DNA from: Eleusine coracana subsp. coracana | Lineage: Eukaryota > Streptophyta > Magnoliopsida > Poales > Poaceae | Reading direction: 5' to 3' | DNA length: 64,000 nt | Assembly (NCBI GenBank): GCA_032690845.1 | Contig: CM064421.1 | Coordinates: 41,654,963 to 41,718,962, forward strand | Part shown: piece by piece, positions 1 to 11,067 of the stretch | How positions within the stretch are numbered: position 1 is the stretch's first letter | Layout: every line of letters starts with the position of its first letter | Notes under the pieces: model-generated | What the model was told of the DNA's origin: nothing | What the model saw: only the letters and a program-made list of their open reading frames with translations | Databases searched by the model: none | Translations under genes and position numbers: made by a program

Positions 1-51
<51 letters not shown>
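1..51. repeat. (TA)n microsatellite
   Basis: About 25 uninterrupted TA units at the left edge of the window. The tract lies inside the intron before the first visible phosphatase exon and probably continues to the left, so its true length is unknown. Confidence 0.95.
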
Positions 52-54
<3 letters not shown>

Positions 55-154
55 CAGATAGACTATCCTCTTTTGTATGCTGTAGCAACTTGTGTTACTG
101 ATGACTTGCGGGTAGTTATTTCTGTCAAGTATTGGTAACCAACTTTCCGTGCAG

Positions 155-1569
155 ATGGGAAGGGTCGGAGAGGAGCTAAATATCGACTTCGTCATATCCA
201 CTGGAGACAACTTCTACGAGGACGGCCTGACGGGCGTGGATGACCCAGCGTTTGAGCAATCTTTCACTGATATCTACACTGCAAAGAGTTTGCAGAAGCC
301 GAACCTTGGTGCGCTTTACTGATGCTTTTCTATGACTTCTACGTTTACAGTTTCTCCTGATATGATGATGAAAAAATGTTACTTACTCACTATATAATAT
401 GATGTCACTTGTGTACTAACACTGGTCACATTTTCTTTCCAGTTCTGGGGAACCATGACTACAAGGGTGATGTACTAGCACAACTTAGCCCAGTACTGCG
501 AAAGATCGACAGCCGATTCATTTGCATAAGATCCTTCATAGTAAGCGCAGGTACAGTTCCATTTTGTTTCCGCTGAAATGCACTGTTAATTTTTGTTATA
601 TAAAATAACTCTTATTCATACCAAACGCAAAAAAAGGTGTTAAACATATCGACATCATTCCCAATCATTTCAGAAATTGTGGACTTCTTCATCGACACCA
701 CGCCGTTCCAACTCAAGTATTGGAGTCACCCTAAAGATCATATCTATGACTGGAGAGGAGTAGCATCGCGACAAAAATACATAGATACTTTGCTCAAGGT
801 GCATACAGGGAATGAATACATCGATCATAACTGATGAACAATTGTATTATGCTACTACATCACAAATTTAAGTCAATCTTCTTATTTGGATCCTACAATT
901 TAGGATTTGGATGAGGCAATGAAGAAATCAACTGCAAAATGGAAGATTGCTGTTGGCCATCACACCATGAGATCTGTCAGCCACCATGGTGATACCGTGG
1001 AGCTTCTACAACTACTGCTTCCAATTCTCAAGGTTATTCAGCAGTTGCCCCATTATCAGCCACCAAAAATTCTAACCTCGTCCATTCATTAACAACACAC
1101 ACAAAAAAAAAAACCCAACAACAATTGATATTTTTGTGTCATTCCAGGTCAACGGCATTGATTTTTACATCAATGGGCATGATCACTGCCTGGAACACAT
1201 TAGCAGCACAGACAGGTTAACCAACATTTGATGCCAAGTCATTTTTCAGTTAACTAAGAAGTGGACATGCATGACAATATGTTCACTTCAAGTGAGGTGG
1301 TCTAACTCCAATGCAAACGCTTCCTTTTTTCCGGTCCAATCCAATACTTCACAAGTGGAGGTGGTTCAAAAGCATGGAGAGGATTCTTCCAGCCAAACGA
1401 AGAAAAGCTCAAGTTTTTCTACGACGGACAGGGGTTCATGTCCCTCCAGCTAGACCAGGATCAAGCAGACTTCACCTTTTATGATGTCGATGGGAATATA
1501 TTGTACCAATATTCCCAGTGGAGGTCAACAAAAAACATACCTCTTCCAGCATCCGAGTTATCTCACTGA
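155..1569 (+). CDS. Purple acid phosphatase, PAP3/PAP8/PAP17-like, 5'-truncated by the window edge
   Basis: This is the 3' part of a low-molecular-weight plant purple acid phosphatase, a secreted or vacuolar Fe-metal phosphomonoesterase used in phosphate scavenging. Exons by splice consensus and phase are 155-308, 443-550, 674-798, 904-1032, 1148-1215 and a last exon ending at the TGA at 1567-1569; about 272 residues are visible. Metallophosphatase motifs appear in order: GDNFYEDGL (metal ligands D and Y), GNHD, VGHHTMRSVSHHGDT and NGHDHCLEHI. The N-terminus, signal peptide and first GD motif are outside the window. The last intron has no AG at the expected acceptor: positions 1333-1334 are GG after a strong pyrimidine tract (1321-1332). 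The nearest in-phase AG is at 1354-1355, which would delete seven residues. The gene may therefore be impaired or use the alternative site. It converges on the dioxygenase gene at 2267-7349. Confidence 0.9.
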
Positions 1570-2266
1570 AGAATGAGGAAGATCAAAATAACCATTGGAG
1601 AATCAGATTGGTTCCACTATCTGCATAAATTTAAATGTGACCTTGTGATAAGCAGCAGAAGTAATCTAGAAAGAAAATATGCTAGCACTAAGCACTGTGT
1701 GGTTTCATCTGCCAAAGAAACATAGAATGGCTGTGCATGAGTAGCAATGATGTTCAGGGTTCGGCTGTAAGACTGTTGCCTAGATATTTCCAGAAATAAG
1801 GACCACGTGCTCTCCTATGTTGTACAAGACAGCGAGAGATGCATATAATGGCTTTGCCAGCTGATAGTTATAACCACTAGGGATGTTTTTCAAACAGGAC
1901 ACAGAAATTAGGTTATGATCTATTCTAGCTGAGGTTTCATTTTTAGATGAAAGAGCTGCTCAACTATATTATCTGAGGAACGAAAATAACATAAAACATA
2001 ATAGTTTTTTATGGCCACACGCTGTAAATTCTTAGAAAGAAAAGGTTTATCACGCCAAATGCTATGAAAAATGTAAATGCCCCAAAGAGTTAACCACCTT
2101 AAGGGAGATAAAACAGATCTGTAGAAAACATTGTGTGTGGAATGTGCATATAACCAAATAGCCACATGTCTATCCAGAATTGTTCACAGTTAAAAGGAAG
2201 AAAAAAAAAAAGAATCCCAAGGCAACTTGAAATGCCAAATAAATTATATTGTTGCCACTTCGTTCC
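1570..2266. other. Intergenic space between convergent genes
   Basis: This AT-rich stretch holds the probable 3' UTR of the phosphatase and that of the dioxygenase gene on the other strand. A minus-strand open frame at 1920-2165 has no family resemblance and I do not treat it as coding. No clear repeat is visible. Confidence 0.6.
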
Positions 2267-5200
2267 TTAAACACATACCTGGAGCTCAGAGGAATCAACG
2301 ACAAAAATGATTTCACTGGACAGCCAATATGGCAAACATGTTGATAATTTCCTCTTTAACTCTTCTGAATAATTTTCCCGCATCACAACTGCTACTGTGA
2401 AATCATTCCAATCAAAGGGAAACCCAGCATTGTTATATGTTCCAAATATGGTTTGTGCTAGGGCACGGTTAAATGGTAATTGTAGTTCTGTTCCTCTTGA
2501 ATGGCGTATAATTGGATAGCAGACTGTCTCTGCATCAACAGCAGTTTGTTCTCTCCTTAGTGCCAGGACGGGTGCCTTCCAATAGTAGAATTGCACCATC
2601 TATTAAAAACACAGGCAACGGATGTAACTCACTTGACAGAACTGGAAGCAAAGCACTTGAAATGTTAAAGGCAAAACCACATTTAAATGTGTTGCTTATC
2701 ATGGCACTATTGAGCAGTTATGTTTATCAATTTAGTAAAAAAGAAGGGGCAAGAAAAAGAAATGATATCTTATACATCAAATCCACCAATGGCATATAAA
2801 AATTGTATCCAAAATTTTCAGTAAAAAATAAGTGGTAAAAAGAGGAATGAACACATCCGGTGAAATTTGTCATTCCAATTTCTCACAAAAGTATATTGCA
2901 TTTGAATTTTGCGATGTACAACATGATCTAATATACAATTCATGAGATTTTACAGAATTTTTAGAACATTCATTGCATAGGATTTTTAACAAATCTGCAA
3001 ATTTTCAACTCTAACCCATTTTCACCAGATATGCATGCAGCATGCATTATACTCCCTTCTTTTTAAAATTGTTGTCATTAGGACAATAATTCTAGTTTAA
3101 AAATGAACTACAATTGTTGTCCTAATGAAAACAATATGAGAACAGAGGGAGTATAAATCTTGATGGGGTGTTTTCAACAAACATTTAGGCAACAAAAAGT
3201 GAAGGATACCTGAAGAGCATGCAAGCTATTAGAGAATATTTTATGAAGGACTTCATCTCCCCTTCCGAGCTGCAATTGTTTCCCAAGCAACTCTATTGGG
3301 TCATCTTCCGCTGATAATACAGAGGGGTTGTCTTCACTGCTATTTGTGTGAAAATTAAATCCAAGAACATGCACTCTAGCACATCGTATGTCAAAACCAC
3401 ACTCATCATAGGCAAACCAATACATGTTATCAGATGCTGGCACAGGAATATAGTTTTGACTAGCTGGCTCACAACTCAATGATGTCTGAGAGAGAAATTT
3501 AAGGAGCTTTGGATCCTCATCATAAGCACTGTCTCTGGTAAACCAAAGAGTCAGGGTGAGCCTTTCACCTTCAGTTACCTGCAAGCATTTGGTGCAGTTT
3601 GCTGGTAAACAAGAAAAGGCTTGCCAGCAACTTCAAAAAAATAATGATTTACTTGACGAGATAACAACATGGCCGAAGTTCTAAGCAAAATAGGAAGAAA
3701 CAAAGTGCAAGTAAAAAAGTAGACATTTGGGATACAACTAGAAACAAAATGTCGTGGGTTCAGTTTCCTGTTCAATAGACCTATTGAAATATGATCAATG
3801 ATGATAAAATGCCCGGGTACAATAAAGGCAATGCTATGCCAAGACTCAGTATGAAGCCGAACACTAAAATATGCAAAAAGGCAATAAGTAAAAGCAAGAC
3901 ACTCATTTAAACAATGAAGACAATAGAAATGTACCTCATCTACACGATGGACATTACGGTTATCAGCAGTGTAGATGACAACATCCTGAAAGGAAAATTG
4001 TACCTTCTCGTAAATGTAAGAAATTACATGATAACTTCTTCAGACCAAGAAGTGTGATACAAAAATGTTCTGAAATCAAATGAATGCAAAGTAAAATTAG
4101 ATCTGCTTACACCAGCGACTGGAACAATAGAGGAAGGATAACCATTTTCAAACTGCAAGATTCCGCCCTTATAGTCCTTTCCATGATCATTCAAGTAGCA
4201 AACTGCCTTTATCAAAAAAGGGATGAAAATGGTGTATTTGATGCAATAACTGAATTTGAAAGGGCAATAGGTCAGCATGGAAGTACATGTGGATTAGCAC
4301 AGAACAACACAAGAGAAGACATGGGAATCATGAGATAAGTGAAAAACTAACCAAAAGATAGATCCCATAAACAATTCAGATTATAAATGTTTTAATCATA
4401 TGATAATGAGAAAAATACAGACAAAGGTTCAAATTTTGGGTACACGAAGTATCTCAACAAATTCATAGTTCCATGGGAACATTTCTAAAAGTGCACATGC
4501 AACAAATGGCAGGATTTCAACAGCTTAATAAATGACACAAATTGACAGTTATGTCGTGTGCACTTCCTTCCAGCCTTCCAGGATGTAAAGTTATATTTGA
4601 CAAAGAACTATCTGGTCATGATTAAAGATGTTCATTGGATCAGTTGGATAGCAGCAATGGATGAGCGAAAAACTGCTAGGCATCTCCTCGGAAGCTAAGT
4701 ACAAAGAGTTAAACTAATTCAATAATTTATGCCTATAACATAATATGTTATGTCAAATGCAAGCAAGAACCAGAAAGGTTTCATTTAGCTAAGCAAGAGG
4801 CATTACTATGGACATTGTTAGAACAGATACTTTGACAGTACTTTAGAAAGCAGCACACTATAAAAAAAGAGAAAAGAAAGGAAACCAGGAGTGGAATCTA
4901 AATAGGCTCACACAATAGTACCACTATTCAATAAGATTGCATTTGTTCTTTAAAAAAATTAGTAACAATATGATTGCTTGAGCCTAGGGATGGCAGTGGG
5001 TCGGGTTTGGGTCGAGTGGAGCAAAAACCCACCCACCACGAAAAATATTTCGGGTGGAAATTGACACCCACACCCGCACCCACGGGTGGGAATTGAGACC
5101 CACACCCACACCCACCGGGTTTTGGGTGGGTGTCGGGTGCCCATCGGGTTTCATATGTAATATGAAAAACATCTCAGAATAAGTATTTTAACAAGGTCAA

Positions 5201-7349
5201 CACAAATGTACAATGTCTATATATGTCACAACAATCAACAAAAATGAGTCACGGATATGTACTTAGGTAATTGTACATAAAATCTTAATAATTTAGTCAT
5301 TACTCTTATCATATTTATATTTATTTAGGGTTAGCTTATTATAAGATGACACTAAATTTTGTATTTAGTATGTTTCGGGACCCAACGGGTCACCCATGGG
5401 TGAGAAATAAAACCCGCACCCACACCCGTGTTTGTCGGGTCGGGTGCGGGTGACACCCATGGGTGAAAAATTAGACCCACGCCCGCACCCGTCGGGTGCA
5501 AAACCCATCGGGCCCCACACCCATGGGTGAAATTGCCATCCCTACTTGAGCCACTGCATAACACGGATTTGTGCCCTCTAACATAGCATGTAATGGCAGC
5601 ATGCAGGCTGTTTGCAAGAATCGAAAGTCCAAAATGTGATAGCTTGCACGGCTTAAAAAATACTTGATCGGTTGGGGTAAGACTGCCCCTACGGCTTTCT
5701 TTGATAGAGAAGCTCAATCTTTTCCGGTTGAGAAAATCCATGAACCCTGCTATCCTCAGGGAACCACCCCCTATAGTTAGGGCCTTAACTCATGCTTTGG
5801 GCCCACCCCATACATAAGGGCCCGCCCACCACAGGTCAGTTCAGAACAACTAAATGGGGCACAGCGAGTTAATTTTTTTAAAAAAAAGAACAGACCCAGT
5901 GCTGTAAGCTCCCACGCTAGGTGGGGTGTGGGGAAGGATGATATGAGGCAAGCCTTACCCCTGCACACCAGGAAATTTTTTTAATTCCACAAATTGTGCA
6001 CGCCAGGAAATCACAATGTCAATATACAAATGCACTGCACATATGTAATACATGAACACAATGAGAAGCATAGAATTCCCAAGATAATAGAAAGTTAAGA
6101 TGTTAATCAATAATCAGTTCAGTATGGTGTGCTACAACTATCTCACAGCACAGACACTATAATTTCAACATATAAACAGGAATAGATCCATGCTGGGTTA
6201 TACTTCCTCCAGAAAAGAAAAAAGAAGATAGGTCCTCACCGTAAATACTCTTTGCCTAAGATAAGGCTTATTATCATCACTGTGCCATCCAATAGAAGCT
6301 CCCTTGCACCAACTGCCAAGTAAACATATATGGTTTCAATGTGGGAACACACATGGTGTCATCTACTTGACTACTTCAGTCTACAGGGAGGTTCATATGT
6401 GATAGTTCTACTTTTAAGGGCGTGTATATACTCTTTATAGGATGAAAATCATGCAATGCCATACAATTTAACCATCGTATATCAAAGAAATCAGATAAAA
6501 ATCAAATGAATTAACGCAGCACTAAAAATCATTCAACACTGCAATCCTAATACGACACACTGTTCAACACCTATGAGCCGAAAGTGGTATTTCCACTTGA
6601 TCGTTTGTGTGACCAGCTGCAAGGAAACTACCTACACCATCCTATGCTATACCTGAAAACAATGATACAAATCCAGTGAACAGCAACTAAGAACCAGACC
6701 AATTAACCTAAGCAAGCTGCAAGCCTGCAACTGAATCCCCAAACTGAAATCGCATAAGCTAGCTGCAACTGAACCCCTAAACTTGATTGAGTTGATTCCC
6801 ATATTACTTCAAGTTCAACCCTCTGAAATGCTTATGCAAGCAATTCAATGGTTGTTTTAATTTGCTCGAATGGAACAGACGGGATACAATACAACATGTA
6901 TATGTATGCAACGCGACAGTTGAGCTTGAGCACCTGATAAGTCCGGTGAACTCGATGAAGAGATCGAATTCGCAGGAGAAGAAGGACTCGACGGCGTCGC
7001 GGAGGCGCTCGCGGATGGGCACAAACGGGAGGAGGAGGTGCCCGCAGCCGGTGGCCGCCAGGTGCGGCAGCGACGTGGACACCACCGACGGGCGGTACCC
7101 GGCGGTGCCGCAGCTCCGATGCACGAACTCCAACTCCTGACATGCGCACGCGCTCAGCGTCAGTCAGACGATCCCAAATCGCACCAAACAAGAGCTCAGG
7201 GCTTTACGAGGGTTCGAGGGAGGGCGGATGAGGGGTTGAGGAGAGGGTTAACGGACCTTGCAGACCTCAGGTGAGAGGAAGCCGCGGAGGAGGTGGCGCG
7301 GGTGGTCCCCGGCGGCAGTCGACGGCGGCGGGCTGGTGCTACTGGCCAT
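2267..7349 (-). CDS. 2-oxoglutarate/Fe(II)-dependent dioxygenase (prolyl-hydroxylase-like, At3g18210-type)
   Basis: A 2OG-Fe(II) oxygenase of about 405 residues, similar to an uncharacterised plant family with a prolyl 4-hydroxylase-like core. Its substrate is unknown. Seven exons (minus strand): 7257-7349, 6934-7136, 6240-6312, 4111-4206, 3935-3985, 3210-3578 and 2267-2599; all phases close. The catalytic centre is complete: WHSDD supplies H109 and D111, NVHRVDE supplies H168, and GERLTLTLWF supplies the 2OG-binding R178. The start ATG at 7347-7349 opens a short alanine/proline-rich leader before HLLRGFLSPEVCK, as in relatives. The C-terminal half (HALQ, then MVQFYYWKAP) is family-specific. 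The exact 3' end is uncertain: the last exon can read through to the stop at 2267-2269, or splice at 2279 (CAG|GTATGT) to an unrecognised small exon. Intron 3 (4207-6239) holds a hAT-type element and intron 6 (2600-3209) a Stowaway MITE. Confidence 0.85.
3050..3153. mobile_element. Stowaway-like MITE in a dioxygenase intron
   Basis: About 100 bp bounded by CTCCCT at 3052 and the complementary AGGGAG ending at 3151, flanked on both sides by the dinucleotide TA, the Tc1/mariner target duplication. The interior is palindromic: attgttgtc...aggac is mirrored by gtcctaat...aacaat. It has no coding capacity. Confidence 0.8.
4977..5552. mobile_element. Non-autonomous hAT-type element with 8-bp target duplication
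   Basis: The element spans 4985-5544 (560 bp), inside intron 3 of the dioxygenase gene. It starts TAGGGATGGCA and ends with the exact complement TGCCATCCCTA. The 8-bp direct repeat CTTGAGCC flanks it at 4977-4984 and 5545-5552, the signature length for hAT transposition. Both subterminal regions are packed with CACCC/GGGTG motifs in both orientations (5030-5140 and 5380-5530), resembling subterminal transposase-binding repeats. The open frames across it are low-complexity artefacts and no transposase is present. Confidence 0.88.
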
Positions 7350-7616
7350 GGCCGCCGGGCTGGAGTTGCGTGGAAGACACCGACAAATGGGACCCCACAG
7401 GTCAAGGAGGGATGAAGGTTCTCCCTCGTGAACTGGTGCTGGAAGCCTCGAACGAGAGAGAACCTTTCGGCAATATCCTGGGCCATATTCGGGCCTTAAT
7501 TGATACTGGACATATTTGGGCCTCCGTTGTGCGCTTGTGAGGGCTCCAAGGGCCTTGCTGGAAGGGCACCCAATGCTTGGGCCAACACAAGCATTGTTTG
7601 TCGCTTGTCGATTTTT

Positions 7617-8806
7617 TTATTAATAATTGATTTTTAAAATTATTTAATATTACTAATAATCCGATTTGAAATTTTATAAAAATAACAGCCCAGTTGCCCG
7701 ACCAGTGGGCGACAAGCACATGTCACCCATTGGTCGGGCGACTGGGCCACCCACGCACAAAAATCGCCCATCCAATAGGCGTTAGGGCTATGACCCTTTT
7801 TTTCTTCTCTCCCTTAACACTTAAGCCTCTTAAAGTATCAATTAAAAATACATTAATTTCTAAAAACTTCTAAACATTTTTATTCATATAAAGTAAATAT
7901 TTATGCATCCATTTGAACTTAGAAAACTTTTAAAAGCATTAGTAATTTAAAATAAAAATTCATAAATTAGGCTACTTGTTAAGAACTAATTGAATTTTTT
8001 TACCATCTTAACCTTTTCTAAAAAATAAACAAAAATCATATAAAGTTATTATGTCATGAGAACTATCAAAATATATTTTTATTAGGGTTATGTTGGATTC
8101 AAAAGTTTTGAGTGGTTTCAAATTAATTCAAATTTGATTTGAATTTAAAGCACAAATAACTCCAGTCTTAATAATTACTTCTTCTAACATCATTTTTTCA
8201 AGGGTTTATAAAATGTGTTATACAAATTGTGACTTAGGAAGATTTATAGTTTAAAATATGATCATTTATACTTTGAATTTAAATTTAAATTTGAATTGAA
8301 GTCAAAGACCTCAAAAGTTTTGTAAAGAAACTAACCCAAATAAAAATATATTTTGATAGTTCTCATGACACAATGAATTCATATGATTTTATTTTAATTT
8401 TTAAAGAAGCATAAGATGGTAAAAAATTAATTAGTTCTTAACAAATAGCCTAATTTTTGAATTTTTATTTTAAAATTACTAAAACCTTTGCAACTTTTCA
8501 AAGTTTAAATGGGTGCATAAATGTTTACTCTATATGCATAAAAAGTTTTAGAAAAATTTAAAGTTAAAAGTATTTTTAATTCACACTTTAGGAGGTTTAA
8601 ATGTTAAGGGAGAAAAAACAAAGAAAAAAAACCGAAAGTCCTAGAAACCTTATCGCCCAATGGGTGGGCGATTTTTGTTGCTGGTGGGCCCAGTCGGCCG
8701 ACCAATGTGCGACAAGTCCTTGTCGGGCGACTGTGTTGTTATTTTTGCAAAATTTTAAATTGAGTTGTTAATAATACTAAATAATTTTAAAAATTTTAAT
8801 TATTAA
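7617..8806. mobile_element. Foldback (long inverted repeat) element with nested hairpins
   Basis: Two arms of about 540 bp (about 7617-8160 and 8265-8806) are reverse complements with scattered mismatches and small indels, around a loop of roughly 100 bp. Matching landmarks include TCATGAGAACTATCAAAATA at 8055-8074 against its complement near 8344-8363, and GTTAAGAACTAATT at 7978-7991 against its complement near 8430. Within the left arm is a second, GC-rich palindrome at 7689-7746 (CCAGTTGCCCGACCAGTGGG against CCCATTGGTCGGGCGACTGG); a weaker one sits at the equivalent place in the right arm (8689-8735). I could not define a target duplication, so the superfamily is unassigned. Confidence 0.75.
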
Positions 8807-8815
8807 GTTAGATGA

Positions 8816-9692
8816 AAACGTTTACGTCATCAAAAAATCTATCGGACGTCCACAAAGTTAGAGATTGAATCCAAATCGGTTTTGTAACTTCCATATCTAG
8901 CACCGAATTTAAAAAATCATAAATCGCTCATACGAAGTTCAAATGAGTCAAAATCGGACTCTATCTCATAACTCTAAAAAATTTCTATAATTTTGGTATT
9001 CAATGGAAGTAAAGATAAGTTAAAATTCCGCCGTTTTGGTTTTCAAATTTACGATGTAAAAATATTTATTCTGATTCAGACTTCTCTGCGTAGGTCTCTG
9101 TGTGGGGCTCATATCTCCTACCTCTGAAGTCCAAATAATATGATCCATATATGTTTTAAAAAGGTCTCGACGAGATATACAACTTTTCTCTTTTAACTTT
9201 TCGCATTAGAACATGTTTTTAAGTCCAAAATCGCGTTGCAATGCAGTGTTGTTTCTATTTTATGTGAATTGATTTTTTCTATCGGATAAAGCTTATAGAA
9301 ATCTTTAGACATTGGGTCACGATCTTTATCTTGCATGTTGGGCTTTATAGAGGCCCAATGGTGTCTTATAGGCATCATGAACTTGTGAGAATCCTTTTTG
9401 CATGATAAATTAGGCTTTATATCATTATTTATTATATTTGAGCATTTTTTTAATGTCATTTTACTTAATTTTGTAACATAGCACTGAAACGACACTACAT
9501 ATGAAAATTGTTAACATTAGAGAAAAAAATATTTATGATAAGATTAATAATATATTAAAAACACCAATAATAATATAAATATGATCTTTTATGTAAAAAT
9601 GTTAATAATTATATTATGTAAATAATTTACATTTAAATCATAAAAAGTGTTTTATTTTTTTAAACCTGTAGCAACGCACGTACGCTTTGCTA
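8816..9692 (+). mobile_element. Repeat-like sequence ending in a Helitron-like 3' terminus
   Basis: The stretch becomes very AT-rich and ends at 9660-9692 with GTAGCAACGCACGTACG followed by TTTGCTAG and then T. A GCAACGCACG hairpin-forming stretch about ten bases before a terminal CTAG, next to T, is typical of grass Helitron 3' ends. The 5' end (TC after A) is not identifiable, so the left boundary is arbitrary; the foldback element at 7617-8806 could be nested in the same insertion. No Rep/helicase coding sequence is present. Confidence 0.4.
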
Positions 9693-10192
9693 GTTAATAA
9701 AAAAATTTCGTTGCTTGTCAGTGTTCACTTCACACAATCACGCATGGTCTTCTCATCAGCTTTCAGCTCCTCCAGCATAGGAAACCTATCCCTGTCCATT
9801 CCATGGCTCCCTCCTTGCTATGACGATGTTCACATGGAACCATGCTCGCGCGTATGGCTGGACTCGGGCCACTTTCTAGCTGTGTCTTTCGAGAGGTGAG
9901 ACTTGGTAGTGTGAAATTTGGCTCGTCGGTCCGTCACGGTACACCATTCGGCTGCTGCAGCTGTAGCAGGGTTAAAATGCAGTGGCAGGGCGATGGCATG
10001 CATCGTGTCCATGCGGCGGTGCGGCCTCCGACAGTTAGACACGCAGTCATCATTTCTCATTACTCCACAAGCGTCTTCAGTGGTACTACTACGCATGTGG
10101 CAAACTATCAGTGGCCTGACCTAATTCTCGCTTTAACAGTTCTAACCAGAGAGGGTTTCATCTAAAGAGCCCAAGCTTTTTCGAGCTAGTCC

Positions 10193-10230
10193 CATGTGCA
10201 TGTGCATGTGCATGTGCATGTGCATGTGCA
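10193..10230. repeat. (CATGTG)n microsatellite
   Basis: Six tandem copies of the hexamer CATGTG, ending in CACTTG. It lies in intergenic DNA between the dioxygenase and ALKBH10-like genes. Confidence 0.9.
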
Positions 10231-11031
10231 CTTGTTCAGTAAACCCGCGGAGCCACAGAGGAAGGGACCGAAGCATCAGCGACGGTGTTGCTGTCTCTGT
10301 TTTATTACTCTGCTTGGCCTTTTCACACTTCCAACTTCTCGCAGTGCCTCGTGTATGAACAAAAAGGAGGGATTTTTTTTAAAAAAAAAAAGTAGTTAAA
10401 GTCTGGAAGAAAGCAGAAACAAATATAGTATAACCCCACGTCGCATCCGCCGGCGCGTGTTTCAGTCCCGGTCATCGTACCCAACTCGTTTTCCAGATAC
10501 GTTCCGATCAGATAGCACACACGTCCTCGCGTTTCAGTCTCGCTACCATAGCTGGGTGGATGCTGCAAGCACATGTTTTGAATGCTAGTACTATCTCACC
10601 GGCACCCCATTCCTCTCCCAGGTGACGTCGTTACCAGATTAGTCGTAAAAATCGCATTTTACTAACGTCCTGGTCAATCCCACTTCTGTTGCAACGACAG
10701 TAATGGCGCCCACTTGATTGACTTCTTCGATCGTCCCACCAAGAAAACGGAACGTCAACACCCTGAAACGAACAAAAAAGGTTTCCGCCGCGTTCCGTGC
10801 ACCTTCAACAACCGGGGAAACAGGATTGCTCAGCAAGAAACCTCAGCACGCTTTCCGGTTTCCACAGACCACCGCAACGTGCCGGCGTACTGGAGTGGCA
10901 ATCCACCCCCGTCGACGTCGCCTCGATCGCACCACCGGGAAATGCCAGCCGCCCCGCCCGGCCGAACAAACTCGTCTTTTTCACGGAGACCGGAAGGGGA
11001 AAACGAATCCACTTGCGCCAGAGCTGCTTAG

Positions 11032-11035
11032 CCCC

Positions 11036-11066
<31 letters not shown>

Positions 11067-11067
11067 A
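11032..11067. repeat. Homopolymer tract C25-A11
   Basis: Twenty-five C followed directly by eleven A, about 1.4 kb upstream of the ALKBH10-like start codon. Such tracts are error-prone in sequencing and assembly, so the exact length is doubtful. The flanks show no coding sequence. Confidence 0.9.

Noticed and set aside
4959..5741. Tryptophan/valine- or histidine/proline-rich frames
   Set aside because: These are translations of CACCC repeats in a hAT-type element, not proteins.
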